This document shows positions 16,401 through 26,983 of a stretch of 64,000 nt of DNA, piece by piece; within the stretch, counting starts at the first letter, position 1, and each line of letters begins with the position of its first letter. The position numbers were made by a program, and so were the translations under genes. Origin of the DNA: Pigmentiphaga sp. GTDB taxonomy: Bacteria > Pseudomonadota > Gammaproteobacteria > Burkholderiales > Burkholderiaceae_B. The stretch spans positions 74,544 to 138,543 of the forward strand of contig JALOAI010000015.1 of assembly GCA_023228945.1 (NCBI GenBank), read 5' to 3'. The notes below the pieces were generated by a model, which had not been told where the DNA came from, did no database searches, and saw nothing but the letters and a program-made list of their open reading frames with translations.

Positions 16401-17129
16401 ATCGCCGGCGAACTCGGGAATCGGCTGCGTCATGTCGAGCCCCGCGACGTCGAAGCCGCGCTTGTGGTCCATCATGTGGCGCCGCACCCAGGCCACGGCG
16501 CGCTCCGCGTCGCCTTCCTCCAGCGCCGCCAGGATCTGCCGGTGCGCCTCGAGCAGGCGCACGCCCGACTGGGGCAAGGACGGCGCGATGGCGGCGTAAC
16601 CCGCGCGCATGAGCATGCTGACGGGTACACGCGCCAGTTGCAAAGCCTGGTTGCGTGTTGATTCGGCAATGATGGCGTGGAACTCGATGGTCAGATCGAC
16701 CGGCGACTCGCCACGCGCCACGACGCCGGCGGTTGCCTCGACGTTGCGCGCCAGCGTTTCCAGCTCATTCGGCAGGATACGGCTCGCCGCCAGTTGGGCG
16801 CACATCGGCTCGATGGCGCTCGCCACCTCCCAGACATCGCGAAAGGTCACCTGATGCAGCCGCAGCGCTCGTTCGGCGCTGCCTCGCAGATCGTCGGGTT
16901 GCGGCAGCCGCACCATCAAGCGTTTGCCGGCCCGCCGCAGCAGGCCTTCCTGTTCGAGCTGGCGCAGGCCCTCGCGTATGGTGGAACGATGAACGCCGTA
17001 GCTTTCGGCAAGTTGGGTTTCGGTCGGCAGCGCCTCCCCTTCCCGCAGCTCGCAACGCACGATGCGTGCCCGCAGATCGTCGGACACCCCGCGATAGGCC
17101 GGAATCCGTTTCAGTTTTTGTATTTGCAT
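16398..17129 (-). CDS. GntR-family regulator, FadR/FCD subfamily
   Basis: A 243-aa regulator with an N-terminal winged HTH (about 10-75; PTETQLAESYGVHRSTIREGLRQ) and an all-helical FCD ligand domain with metal-binding residues (EFHAIIAESTRN, then AHRQILAALEEGD). FadR-subfamily proteins bind sites of the TxGTxxxACxA type and sense acids or acyl-CoAs. It is the last gene of the acyl-CoA operon. Two candidate sites of the right shape lie at the operon's divergent promoter (26776-26786 and 26949-26961), suggesting autoregulation. The start at 17129 removes a non-protein-like GC-rich upstream extension. Confidence 0.9.
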   Translation of the reverse strand: MQIQKLKRIPAYRGVSDDLRARIVRCELREGEALPTETQLAESYGVHRSTIREGLRQLEQEGLLRRAGKRLMVRLPQPDDLRGSAERALRLHQVTFRDVWEVASAIEPMCAQLAASRILPNELETLARNVEATAGVVARGESPVDLTIEFHAIIAESTRNQALQLARVPVSMLMRAGYAAIAPSLPQSGVRLLEAHRQILAALEEGDAERAVAWVRRHMMDHKRGFDVAGLDMTQPIPEFAGD

Positions 17130-17200
17130 GCATCCCGACCCATTCCGGCGCCGACCTCCCAAACGAAGCGGGGCGGCCGCGCACCGTGCCGCCCCCGGGC

Positions 17201-17992
17201 CTATCCGCCAACCACCACGCTGGCACCGCCATCGACCGCCAGCCATTGCCCCGTGATGTGTTTGCCGGCATCGCTGGCATAGAGCAGGCCGATACCTTTC
17301 AAGTCGTCATCATCGCCCAGGCGCCGCAGCGGTATCCGGGCCACCAAGGCTTCGACCCCCATCGACTCCAGGGCGCCCTGGCTCAGCCGGCTGGGAAAAA
17401 ACCCCGGACAGATGGCGTTCACGCGGATGCCATGGCGCCCCCATTCGGCCGCCAGCGCCCGGGTGAAGTTGACCACCGCGGCCTTGGACGTATTGTAGGC
17501 AATCGTGCGCAGTTCCACCGGATTGCCGCCCAGGGCCGCGATCGAGGCCACATTGATGATGCTGCCCCGCCGGCGCGGAATCATATCGTGGCGCGCCAGG
17601 TATTGGCTGAGGATGAAGTAGCCGCGGACGTTGAGATCGAAAACCTTGTCCCAGGCTTCGATCGGATGATCTTCGGCTGGCGCGCCCCAGGCCGCGCCGG
17701 CGTTATTGACCAGGATATCCACGCCCCCCAGGCGCTCGATGGCGGTCGCGCCCAACCGCTCCAGCTCGTCCTGGCGGGCGCAATCGACGGCCAGCCAATC
17801 GGCCTCGATGCCCTGCGCCCGCAGCCCCGCGGCCGCGGCCTCGAGCTCGTTCGCCTTGCGCGCGGCCAGCAGCACCCGGGCTCCCGCCTCGCCCAGCCCT
17901 TGCGCCAGTTGCAGGCCGAGCCCCCGGGAACCTCCAGTCACGACCGCCGTCCGGCCGGTCAAATCGAATGCGCGCGGCATCGTCCGCAGCAT
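17201..17992 (-). CDS. Short-chain dehydrogenase/reductase
   Basis: A 263-aa classical SDR that would reduce or oxidise a carbonyl/alcohol with NAD(P). The cofactor motif TGGSRGLG is near residues 19-26, followed by NNAG, catalytic Ser in INVASIAALGG and YNTSK with the catalytic Tyr and Lys. The C-terminus ITGQWLAVDGGASVVVGG is typical of 3-ketoacyl reductase-like SDRs. CAGGAGGCGCC precedes ATG 17992, only 12 bases after the thiolase stop. In this operon it could act on hydroxyacyl-CoA intermediates. Confidence 0.88.
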   Translation of the reverse strand: MLRTMPRAFDLTGRTAVVTGGSRGLGLQLAQGLGEAGARVLLAARKANELEAAAAGLRAQGIEADWLAVDCARQDELERLGATAIERLGGVDILVNNAGAAWGAPAEDHPIEAWDKVFDLNVRGYFILSQYLARHDMIPRRRGSIINVASIAALGGNPVELRTIAYNTSKAAVVNFTRALAAEWGRHGIRVNAICPGFFPSRLSQGALESMGVEALVARIPLRRLGDDDDLKGIGLLYASDAGKHITGQWLAVDGGASVVVGG

Positions 17993-18004
17993 GGCGCCTC
18001 CTGT

Positions 18005-19180
18005 TCAGCAGACTTCGAAAATGGCGGCGGCGCCCATGCCGCCGCCGATGCACATGGTGACGCCCACCCGGCGCGCGCCGCGGCGCCGGCCTTCGAGCAA
18101 GGCATGACCCGTGAGGCGCTGGCCGCTCACGCCGTAAGGATGGCCCAGCGCAATCGCACCACCATTGACATTGAGGCGATCGTCGGCAATGCCGAGCCGA
18201 TCACGGCAATACAGCACCTGCACCGCAAAGGCTTCATTAAGCTCCCACAAATCGATATCGTCCACCGTCAAGCCCAGCCGCTCCAGCACTTTAGGCACCG
18301 CGTAGACCGGCCCCACCCCCATCTCGTCGGGCTCGCATCCCGCCACGGCGAAACCGAGAAAGCGACCCAGTGGCGTAAGGCCGCGCCGTTCGGCCTGCCC
18401 TTCGTCCATGAGGACGCAGGCGCCGGCGCCATCGGAAAACTGGCTGGCGTTGCCAGCGGCCACCCGCCCGCCCGGCAGCGCGGGTCGGATGCCCGCCAGC
18501 GCCTCCGGCGTGGTTCCGGGGCGGATACCTTCGTCGTGTGACGCGCTCACCACCCGCGTGATGAAGCCCGCCTCGGGATCCGCCACGCCCATCGTCACCT
18601 CGATGGGCGCGATCTCGGCCGCGAATCTTCCGGCCTCCTGGGCAGCGGCAGCTTTCTGTTGGCTGGCCGCGCCATAGGCGTCCATGGCCTCGCGGCCGAT
18701 GCCATAACGCGTCGCCACCTGCTCGGCGGTCTGCAGCATGCTCCAGTAGAGGGCGGGATGACGCGCCTTGAGCGCGGGATCCTCCAGCATATGCGGGTTC
18801 ATTTCCCGCTGTACGCAGGAGATACTCTCGACGCCGCCCGCCACGTACACCTCGCCCTCGCCGGCCACAATGCGCTGGGCCGCCAGCGCGATCGCCTGCA
18901 GGCCGGAGGCGCAGAAGCGATTCACAGTGAGCCCCGGCACCGCGACGGGACAGCCTGCGGCCAGCGCGATCTGGCGAGCGATATTGGCGCCGGTAGCGCC
19001 TTCGGGGTTGGCGCACCCCATGATGACGTCTTCGATCTCGGCGGCCTCGATGTCCGCCCGTTGGATGGCGGCGCGCACAACGTGCCCGCCCAGTGTGGCG
19101 CCATGGCTCAGATTAAACGCGCCCTTCCAGCTTTTGGCCAGAGGCGTGCGAGCTGTGGAAACAATAACGGCTCGGCTCAT
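18005..19180 (-). CDS. Thiolase (acetyl-CoA C-acyltransferase)
   Basis: A 391-aa type II thiolase that cleaves 3-ketoacyl-CoA. It shows the nucleophilic cysteine in NRFCASGLQAIA, the GHP motif in NVNGGAIALGHPYGVSG and the second catalytic cysteine in VTMCIGGGMGAAAIF. Length and motifs are standard. The start at 19180 (MSRAVIVSTARTPLAKSW) matches the family's usual N-terminus. It forms a beta-oxidation set with the FadB-like gene 120 bp upstream. Confidence 0.92.
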   Translation of the reverse strand: MSRAVIVSTARTPLAKSWKGAFNLSHGATLGGHVVRAAIQRADIEAAEIEDVIMGCANPEGATGANIARQIALAAGCPVAVPGLTVNRFCASGLQAIALAAQRIVAGEGEVYVAGGVESISCVQREMNPHMLEDPALKARHPALYWSMLQTAEQVATRYGIGREAMDAYGAASQQKAAAAQEAGRFAAEIAPIEVTMGVADPEAGFITRVVSASHDEGIRPGTTPEALAGIRPALPGGRVAAGNASQFSDGAGACVLMDEGQAERRGLTPLGRFLGFAVAGCEPDEMGVGPVYAVPKVLERLGLTVDDIDLWELNEAFAVQVLYCRDRLGIADDRLNVNGGAIALGHPYGVSGQRLTGHALLEGRRRGARRVGVTMCIGGGMGAAAIFEVC

Positions 19181-19300
19181 GCTCGGATTCGCTCCCAGGC
19201 GATTCTCCCCCTCGGATGAGAATCGCCACAAAACATTGTGGAAGATGGGATCGGCCCGCCGCCGTAGCGTACGGGACAGCCGGGCCGGAATGCTCGTCGG

Positions 19301-21409
19301 TCAGCCAGTTAGGCGGCCGCCTTCAGCGGCCAGCCTTTCCAGCAGCGGCGACGGCCGCCACGAAGATGGATCGGCCAGCGGATTGCGGGCGAAGCGGCGC
19401 ATCGCCGCCACCACGTTGTACAAGCCGGCCTGGTCGGCCCAGAACATGGGGCCGCCGCGCCAGGCGGGAAAGCCATAGCCCGTGAGGTACACCACATCGA
19501 TATCGCCGGCGCGGCTGGCGATCCCGTCTTCGAGCACGCCGGCACCTTCGTTGACCAGCGCCAGCATCAGGCGCTGGACGATCTCATCGTCGCCGATCAC
19601 GCGCGGCGCAATGCCAGCCGCCCGCCGGTGGGCATCGAGCATGGCCGCCACCTCGGCGCTGGGCTTGGCGGCGCGGGCGCCAGGCGCGTAGTCGTACCAG
19701 CCGGCTCCGGCCTTCTGGCCGTGGCGGCCCAATTCGTACAGGAGATCGCCGCTGGGGCTGAAACGTAGCTCCGGCCGCTCGGCACGGCGCCGCTGGCGGA
19801 TCGCGTGGGCGACGTCATTGCCCGCCATGTCGCTCATGCGAAAGGGCCCCATGGCAAAACCGAAGCGCTCGATCGCCTCGTCAATCTGCTGTGGCGAGCA
19901 GCCTTCGTCGAGCAGGAAGCCCGCCTGCCGCAGATAGGACTCGAGCATGCGGTTGCCGATGAAACCGTCGCACACGCCCGCCACCACGCAGGTCTTGCCG
20001 ATCCGACGACCCAGGGCCAAGGCGGTGGCCAGTACGTCCGGCGCCGTCGCGGCGCCGCGCACCACTTCCAGCAGCGGCATGATCTGGGCCGGACTGAAAA
20101 AATGCAGGCCGATCACGTCCTGCGGCCGACGGGTGACGGCGGCGATGCGGTCCAGGTCGAGCGTGGAGGTATTGGAAGCCAGAATCGCGCCGGACTTCAG
20201 GCAGCGGTCGAGCTGCCGGAACACCTTCTGCTTGACGGCCATGTCTTCGAATACCGCTTCGATCACGAGGTCGTGGTCCGCCAGATCGTCGAGCGCCATC
20301 GTGGTGCCGAGCAAGGCCAGGCGCTGTTCGCGCGTCTCGGCGGTGAGCCGGCCCTTGGCTACCTGGCCATCGTAGTGACGGCGGATGGCGGCTCCGCCGC
20401 GCTCCAGCGCCTCGGCGGAGGTATCGAACCAGCGCACCGACAAGCCGGCGTCGAGAAAACTTATGGCGATACCCGTACCCATGGTGCCGGCACCCAGCAC
20501 CGCCACCCGGCCCACCGTGCGGCATGGCGTATCCGAGGGCAGGCCGGGCACACGCGCCGCCGCGCGGCGAGCCAGGAAGGCATGGCGCAACCCAGCGCTT
20601 TCGGGGCTGTGCATCAAGCGTAGAAAGGCTCGTTGCTCCGCCTGCAGGCCCGCCGCCACCGGCAGGCGGGTGGCGGCCTGGAGACAATCGATCGCTTGCA
20701 GCGGCGCCGCATGCCGCGGTTTGGCGGCGTCGAGCGCGTTGCGTACGAACTGGAAGTAGGCTTCTGCCGCGAGATGCCCGCACGGCAGGTCGCGCAGCCG
20801 GGGATGGTCTTCCGGCGGCGCCGCCTCGGCCGCCTCGCGGGCCAGGGCCAAGGCGGCGGAGAGTTCCTGGCCGGGCTCGACCACCCGCTGGAGCAGGACT
20901 TGGCCAGGAACCTCGGCCAGCCGGGCGGCGGCCACGGTCTTGCCGCCGACGATGAGATTGAGGGCGGCTTCGACGCCCAGCGCCCTGGGCAGGCGCTGGG
21001 TGCCGCCGGCGCCGGGAATGAGGCCGAGGTTGACCTCGGGCAGCGCCACGGCGGCGTCCGCCGCGGCAACACGATAATGGCAGCCCATGGCCAGCTCCAG
21101 GCCACCCCCCATCACCACGCCATGCAGCGCGGCCACCACCGGCTTGGTGCAGGACTCCAGGGCGGCGATCAGGTCGGGCAGGTTGGGCGCCCGTGTGGCC
21201 AGCGCCTGGCCCAGTTCGGCGATATCGGCGCCGCTGCAAAAACCCCGCGCCGCGCCCGCCAGCACGATGGCCCCGACCTCGGGATCATCTTCGGCACGCC
21301 CGAGCGCCGCCATCAGTGCCTCGCGGGTGGCGAGGTTAAGGCCGTTGAGCGGCGGATTGTCCAGCGTGATGACGGCCACGCCGCGCTCGATCCGGTACTG
21401 CGCTGCCAT
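19301..21409 (-). CDS. FadB-like enoyl-CoA hydratase/3-hydroxyacyl-CoA dehydrogenase
   Basis: A 702-aa bifunctional beta-oxidation enzyme. The N-terminal crotonase domain (about 1-190) carries both catalytic glutamates (MGGGLELAMGCHY and LPEVNLGLIPGAGGTQRLP). The NAD domain begins RVAVLGAGTMGTGIAISF near residue 300, with SNTSTLDLD and HFFSPAQIMPLLEVV, followed by two 3HCDH C-terminal repeats (GFIGNRMLESYLRQ, then YLTGYGFPAWRGGPMFWAD). All key residues seem intact. It is co-directional with the thiolase and works with it. Confidence 0.93.
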   Translation of the reverse strand: MAAQYRIERGVAVITLDNPPLNGLNLATREALMAALGRAEDDPEVGAIVLAGAARGFCSGADIAELGQALATRAPNLPDLIAALESCTKPVVAALHGVVMGGGLELAMGCHYRVAAADAAVALPEVNLGLIPGAGGTQRLPRALGVEAALNLIVGGKTVAAARLAEVPGQVLLQRVVEPGQELSAALALAREAAEAAPPEDHPRLRDLPCGHLAAEAYFQFVRNALDAAKPRHAAPLQAIDCLQAATRLPVAAGLQAEQRAFLRLMHSPESAGLRHAFLARRAAARVPGLPSDTPCRTVGRVAVLGAGTMGTGIAISFLDAGLSVRWFDTSAEALERGGAAIRRHYDGQVAKGRLTAETREQRLALLGTTMALDDLADHDLVIEAVFEDMAVKQKVFRQLDRCLKSGAILASNTSTLDLDRIAAVTRRPQDVIGLHFFSPAQIMPLLEVVRGAATAPDVLATALALGRRIGKTCVVAGVCDGFIGNRMLESYLRQAGFLLDEGCSPQQIDEAIERFGFAMGPFRMSDMAGNDVAHAIRQRRRAERPELRFSPSGDLLYELGRHGQKAGAGWYDYAPGARAAKPSAEVAAMLDAHRRAAGIAPRVIGDDEIVQRLMLALVNEGAGVLEDGIASRAGDIDVVYLTGYGFPAWRGGPMFWADQAGLYNVVAAMRRFARNPLADPSSWRPSPLLERLAAEGGRLTG

Positions 21410-21515
21410 GCGGACTCCTTTTTTGTGATGTGTATTGCGCGTTCGGGCTAACAGAGAAACGTCATGGACCAGACATATCTGTCATCGCCAAGGGCGGTGC
21501 CACCCGCCATGAGCG

Positions 21516-22493
21516 TTAATCGGCCTTGAAGCCCGATGCCTTGATCACCGGCTCCCAGCGTTCAGCCGACTTCCGGGAACGCTCGGCGAATTCCGCCGTG
21601 GATTGGCCCACGGGGATGAAACCCATGTCGCCCATGCGCTGCCGCACGTCCGGCATCTTCATGATCTCGCGCAGACCGGCGTTCCAGCGCTCGACGGCGG
21701 CCTCGGGCGTACCCTTGGGCGCGTACAGGCCGTTGAAGCCCATGCCGCTGATCTCCGGATAACCCAGTTCGGCAAAGGTAGGGACCTCCGGCAGCTCCGG
21801 ATCGCGCTGGGGCGCGGTGATCGCCAGCACCCGCAATTTGCCGCCCTTGTGCATTTCCTTCATGCTGCTCAGCACGTCGATCCCGGAGCTGACGTGGCCG
21901 CCCATCAGGGCGGTGATCAGTGGTGCGCTGCCCTGGAACGGCACATCGGGCATGGGAACACCGATTTGGTCGCCCAGGATGATGCCGTAGAAATGATGGG
22001 GACTGCCGCGTGCCGGCACGCCGTAGTTGGCCTGCTGGGGATTGGCCTTGGCCCATGCAACGAACTCGTCGAGGCTCTTGACGTCGGGCTTGGCGCCGCT
22101 GGCCAGGGCGAAGGCGAACTCGCTCACGGTGCCCACGGGCACCAGATCGGCCTGGGGGTCATACGACAACTTGCCGTAGGTGAATGGGTACAGCGAGGCC
22201 AACGCGTCGGGCCCCAGCATCACGACGCTGCCGTCGTTGGGACCGCTTCTGAGCACGTCCACCGCGATGCGGCCGCCCGCGCCCGGACGGTTTTCGACGA
22301 TCACCGACTGGCCCCAGATCTTGGAATAGCGATCGGCCAGCAAACGTGAAATGGCATCAAACGAGCCTCCCGCCGGAAACCCCACGAGGATGCGCTGGGT
22401 TCCGTCCTGCGCCTGGGCGGGCAGCGCAAAGCCCAGCGCTGCCGCGCTGGCCAGCAGTGCCTGGAGCAAAGTGCGGCGAATTTGAGAATGCAT
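21516..22493 (-). CDS. Bug/TctC-family periplasmic solute receptor
   Basis: A 325-aa Bug receptor. The signal peptide (IRRTLLQALLASAAALGFALPAQAQ) ends near residue 30, and the mature domain has ILVGFPAGGSFDAISRLLADRY and VENRPGAGGRIAVD. The ATG at 22493 follows GGAGGAGACATCC. It sits between CoA ligase and FadB-like genes, so it likely delivers the acid that the operon activates and degrades. No cognate TctAB genes are nearby. Confidence 0.92.
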   Translation of the reverse strand: MHSQIRRTLLQALLASAAALGFALPAQAQDGTQRILVGFPAGGSFDAISRLLADRYSKIWGQSVIVENRPGAGGRIAVDVLRSGPNDGSVVMLGPDALASLYPFTYGKLSYDPQADLVPVGTVSEFAFALASGAKPDVKSLDEFVAWAKANPQQANYGVPARGSPHHFYGIILGDQIGVPMPDVPFQGSAPLITALMGGHVSSGIDVLSSMKEMHKGGKLRVLAITAPQRDPELPEVPTFAELGYPEISGMGFNGLYAPKGTPEAAVERWNAGLREIMKMPDVRQRMGDMGFIPVGQSTAEFAERSRKSAERWEPVIKASGFKAD

Positions 22494-22620
22494 GGATGTC
22501 TCCTCCATCTTTACGTCAGTGCGACTCCGGCGCGCGGAGTGGTTAAGGAGCCAGAGGCTCGGGAACAACGGCGTCACGCTGTCTCGCCCGTCTGGACGAC
22601 GCCAGGTGCCTGGCCCGGAT

Positions 22621-24351
22621 TCATGTCTCTCCGGGATTTTGTTGGGCATCGAGCTCATCCTGCCGTCGTTGCAGTTGGCGCCACAGGACTTTGCCCGTGG
22701 CGCTGCGCGGCAGGCTGTCGGCGAACTCGATCGTGCGGGGATATTTGTAGGCGGACATCTCCTGGCGTGCCCAATCGACCAACTCTTCCGGCGTCATGCG
22801 ATCGCGGTAGGCGGGCTGCAAGACCACCACGGCCTTGACGGTTTCGCCCCGGTAAGGGTGACGACTGGCAATGACGCAGGCCTGCTGGACGGCGGGATGC
22901 CGATGCAGGATGCCCTCGACCTCGGCGGGCCAGACCTTGAAGCCGCTGGCGTTGATCATGCGTTTCAGGCGATCGGCGAGGTGGAAGTAGCCGTCGGCAT
23001 CCACCCGGCCAAGGTCTCCGGTGCGGAAGAAGCGCCGGCCTGCGATGTCGACGAAAGCCTCGGCGGTGGCCCGCGGCTGGCGCCAGTAGCCCAGGAAGAC
23101 CTGAGGCCCGCGAACCACGATCTCTCCCACTTCGCCGCTGGCCAGCGGCTGCAAGGTATCGAGATCGATCACCAGCGCTTCAACGCCAATGTAAGGAATA
23201 CCCATCGAGCCGAGCCGGACCGCCTGGCGAGGATTGGTATGCGACGGCGCGGCGGTTTCCGTTAGCCCATAGCCCTCGACGTAGCTCAGACCGGTGCGCC
23301 GGCGCAACTCCTCGGCCACGGCCGCCGGCATCGGCGCGCCGCCGCCACCGATATAGCGCAAGCTTTGCAGCGAATGGCCAGCGGCATCGGGGTTCGCCAG
23401 GAGATCGATCACCATGGTGGGAATATTGGGCCAATGCGTGACTTCGTATTGCTCGATGGCGCGAGCGGCCTGGCGGGCATCCCAGCGCGGCAGCACGACC
23501 ATGCGGCAGCCCCATTGAATGGCGGCCAACATGCCCATCACCAGCCCCGTGACGTGAAACATGGGCACCGCGATGAGGACTGTGTCGCCCTCGCGCTGAC
23601 CCAGCCAGGGCCCGGCGGTGAGGGCGTTATGCAGCATCGTGGCATGGCTGTGCATGCAGCCCTTCGGGGTGCCGGTGGTGCCGCTGGTGTAGGGCATGGC
23701 GGCGAGATCCGCGCCGGCTGCCGGTACCGCCCTCGGCACCGGAGCCCGCGCCACCAGCGAGTCCCAGTCATGGACCGACAAAACCGTTGAGACGGGCCGC
23801 GGATCGCGGCCCAGCAGCCAAGGCCGCCAGGAGTCGGGCCACTGGCTGCTGGCGGCTCCGATGTCGTTGGGCAGGCCGTCGGCCAGATCGAATACCACCA
23901 GATGACGCAAGCTGGATTGCGATGGCTGGCCGGCCGCCGCCGCGGCGACTTCGGCCGCGATATCCGACGATGCGATCACGACGGTGGCGTCGGCATCGGC
24001 CAGATACTGCGTTAGCTCCACTGCCTTGTTCATCGGGTTGAGCGGCACGGCCACCGCGCCGGCACGCAGAATGGCGTGAAAACCGATCACATACTGCGGA
24101 CAATTCTGCATGAACAGAACCACGCGCGCGCCAGGTTCTATTCCAAGCCCCTGCAGGGCTCCGGCCAGGCGTTCAGCCTCGCCCGCCAATTGTGCCCAAC
24201 TATATAGCCGGCCCAGAAACACCAGGCCGGTACCGTCGGGGTCGGCCTGGGCGCGGGCCGCCAGGCCCTGCCACAAGGTTTGATCCGGCACGGCGATCCG
24301 CTCGGGAACGCCGGGCGGCCAGCACGGATGGCGCGGCGGTTCGGCTTGCAT
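22621..24351 (-). CDS. Long-chain/medium-chain acyl-CoA ligase
   Basis: A 576-aa ANL-superfamily CoA ligase. P-loop YTSGTTGTPKGCMHS, EGYGLTETAAPSH, hinge YFHLADRLKRMINASGFKVWPAEVE and the C-terminal SLPRSATGKVLWR lysine motif are present. The pattern is close to FadD3/FadD-like ligases. Its ATG at 24351 lies three bases past the acyl-CoA dehydrogenase stop, so the two are co-translated from one message. It would load the operon's substrate with CoA. Confidence 0.92.
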   Translation of the reverse strand: MQAEPPRHPCWPPGVPERIAVPDQTLWQGLAARAQADPDGTGLVFLGRLYSWAQLAGEAERLAGALQGLGIEPGARVVLFMQNCPQYVIGFHAILRAGAVAVPLNPMNKAVELTQYLADADATVVIASSDIAAEVAAAAAGQPSQSSLRHLVVFDLADGLPNDIGAASSQWPDSWRPWLLGRDPRPVSTVLSVHDWDSLVARAPVPRAVPAAGADLAAMPYTSGTTGTPKGCMHSHATMLHNALTAGPWLGQREGDTVLIAVPMFHVTGLVMGMLAAIQWGCRMVVLPRWDARQAARAIEQYEVTHWPNIPTMVIDLLANPDAAGHSLQSLRYIGGGGAPMPAAVAEELRRRTGLSYVEGYGLTETAAPSHTNPRQAVRLGSMGIPYIGVEALVIDLDTLQPLASGEVGEIVVRGPQVFLGYWRQPRATAEAFVDIAGRRFFRTGDLGRVDADGYFHLADRLKRMINASGFKVWPAEVEGILHRHPAVQQACVIASRHPYRGETVKAVVVLQPAYRDRMTPEELVDWARQEMSAYKYPRTIEFADSLPRSATGKVLWRQLQRRQDELDAQQNPGET

Positions 24352-24354
24352 GGC

Positions 24355-25614
<1,260 letters not shown>

Positions 25615-25628
25615 GATGCGGCTCGGTG

Positions 25629-26750
25629 TCAGGCATTGGAAGAAAGGGAAGAGCTCGGGCTCCGGCCTGGCGCCGCGCCGGATCCGCGGGCAATGGACCA
25701 GCCCAGTTCGGCCACTGGCCCGGCCATGCGGCCAATCGCGGCGGCCTGCGAGTTTGCCGACAGGCCTTGTGTCTGGCGATGCGCCACGCCCTGCAGGATG
25801 GCCGCCAGGCGGAACAGATTGAAGGCCAGGTAGAACGGCCAATCGGCAAGCACCGCGGCGAGCTCGCGCCCGGTATGGGTGCAATAGGCACGCAGATAAT
25901 CGTGCTCGCGGGGAATGCCATGCGCCTGCGGCGCGAGACCGTAGCCACGCAGGATCCCGGCGGGCAGATGCCAGGCCAGGCAGTGATAGGCGAGATCGCT
26001 CAGCGGATGACCGAGGGTCGAGAGCTCCCAGTCGAGCACAGCGACGATGCGCGGCTCTGCGGGATGGAACATCAGATTCTCGAAACGGAAGTCACCGTGG
26101 GTCAGGCGGGTATGCCGGGGATCATCCGCTCCGGCGGGAAGGTGTTCCGGCAACCAAACGCTGAGATTCTCCATGGCGGCGATCGGCGTTGCGATGCTGT
26201 TGCGGTATTGCCGGCCCCAGCGCTGTATCAAGCGTTGAAAGAACCCCTGCTCGCGACCGAAGCCGCTCAATCCAGCCGCCCGCCAATCCAGACCGTGCAG
26301 GCCAGCGAGCACACGGTTCGCCTCGGCGTGGTACGCGGCCCGCTGCGCCAACGGAATGGCGGGCATGTGGACGTCGCGCAGCACCCGGCCTTCGACGTAA
26401 TCCATCACATAGAAGGCCGCGCCGATGAGGGCTTCGTCGTCGCACAAGGCATGAACGCGCGGCACCGGTACCACGGAGTCGCGCAAGGCCCGCATGATGC
26501 GGAACTCGCGTTCGATGGCATGGGCCGAGGGCAGCAACGTGGTTGCCGGACCGGGTTTGGCGCGCAGCACCCAGGCGCCCCCGCGCCCCCGCAGAATCCA
26601 GGTGGGATTGGACTGGCCGCCCTCGATGCGCTCGATCGCGTCCAGGCCGGTGAAGTGCGGGACGTGCGCCTCCAGCCAAGCTTGCAGCAAACGCAGCGTG
26701 GAGGAGTCGGACAGGGCGGGAGCGGCTGGCTGGGTGTTCATGGCATTCAT
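25629..26750 (-). CDS. APH-family phosphotransferase (ACAD10/11 N-domain, LvaA-like)
   Basis: A 373-aa aminoglycoside phosphotransferase-fold kinase. The catalytic loop is LTHGDFRFENLMFHP (H218, D220, N225) and the metal aspartate follows in VLDWELSTLGHPLSDL. LRAKPGPATTLLPSAHAIEREF carries the ATP-lysine strand. This is the architecture of the N-terminal domain of ACAD10/11 and of LvaA, which phosphorylates 4-hydroxyacyl-CoA. It lies 14 bases before the matching acyl-CoA dehydrogenase. ATG 26750 is preferred; ATG 26741 is a close alternative. It is the first gene of the operon and divergent from 26984. Confidence 0.88.
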   Translation of the reverse strand: MNAMNTQPAAPALSDSSTLRLLQAWLEAHVPHFTGLDAIERIEGGQSNPTWILRGRGGAWVLRAKPGPATTLLPSAHAIEREFRIMRALRDSVVPVPRVHALCDDEALIGAAFYVMDYVEGRVLRDVHMPAIPLAQRAAYHAEANRVLAGLHGLDWRAAGLSGFGREQGFFQRLIQRWGRQYRNSIATPIAAMENLSVWLPEHLPAGADDPRHTRLTHGDFRFENLMFHPAEPRIVAVLDWELSTLGHPLSDLAYHCLAWHLPAGILRGYGLAPQAHGIPREHDYLRAYCTHTGRELAAVLADWPFYLAFNLFRLAAILQGVAHRQTQGLSANSQAAAIGRMAGPVAELGWSIARGSGAAPGRSPSSSLSSNA

Positions 26751-26775
26751 CGACTTCGTTGGCAAAATTGTCGTA

Positions 26776-26786
26776 CTGTCGGACTT
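26776..26786. promoter_or_regulatory. Operator-like site CTGTCGGACTT
   Basis: It matches 9 of 11 bases of the perfect palindrome at 26950-26960 and fits the TxGTxxxACxx pattern of FadR-subfamily GntR regulators in part. It lies about 26 bases upstream of the APH-like gene start. Confidence 0.4.
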
Positions 26787-26948
26787 TTATAGCCAGTCGG
26801 TAATTACCCTAGGATCCACCAGAAATATCAACAATGGCGAAAATCTTAAAATTATCGATATAAATCAATAGCTTGAGTTAAAAACAGATTGACGACAGCT
26901 TTCCAACAGCTTTCCTATCTCTGTTGCCTATTGAAGATTTACCCTATC

Positions 26949-26961
26949 ATTGTCGGACAAT
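26949..26961. promoter_or_regulatory. Palindromic operator ATTGTC-G-GACAAT
   Basis: A 13-base palindrome (6+1+6) sits 22 bases upstream of ATG 26984 in an AT-rich 233-bp divergent region. It fits the T-x-G-T-x-x-x-A-C-x-A shape bound by FadR-subfamily GntR proteins. The operon running left from here ends with such a regulator (16398-17129). Confidence 0.6.
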
Positions 26962-26983
26962 AATTATTGGATGGTCGCTGAAC

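Noticed and set aside
16733..18541. A 602-codon plus-strand open frame across the GntR, SDR and thiolase genes
   Set aside because: It crosses three well-supported genes on the other strand and has low-complexity Arg/Pro/Ala composition.
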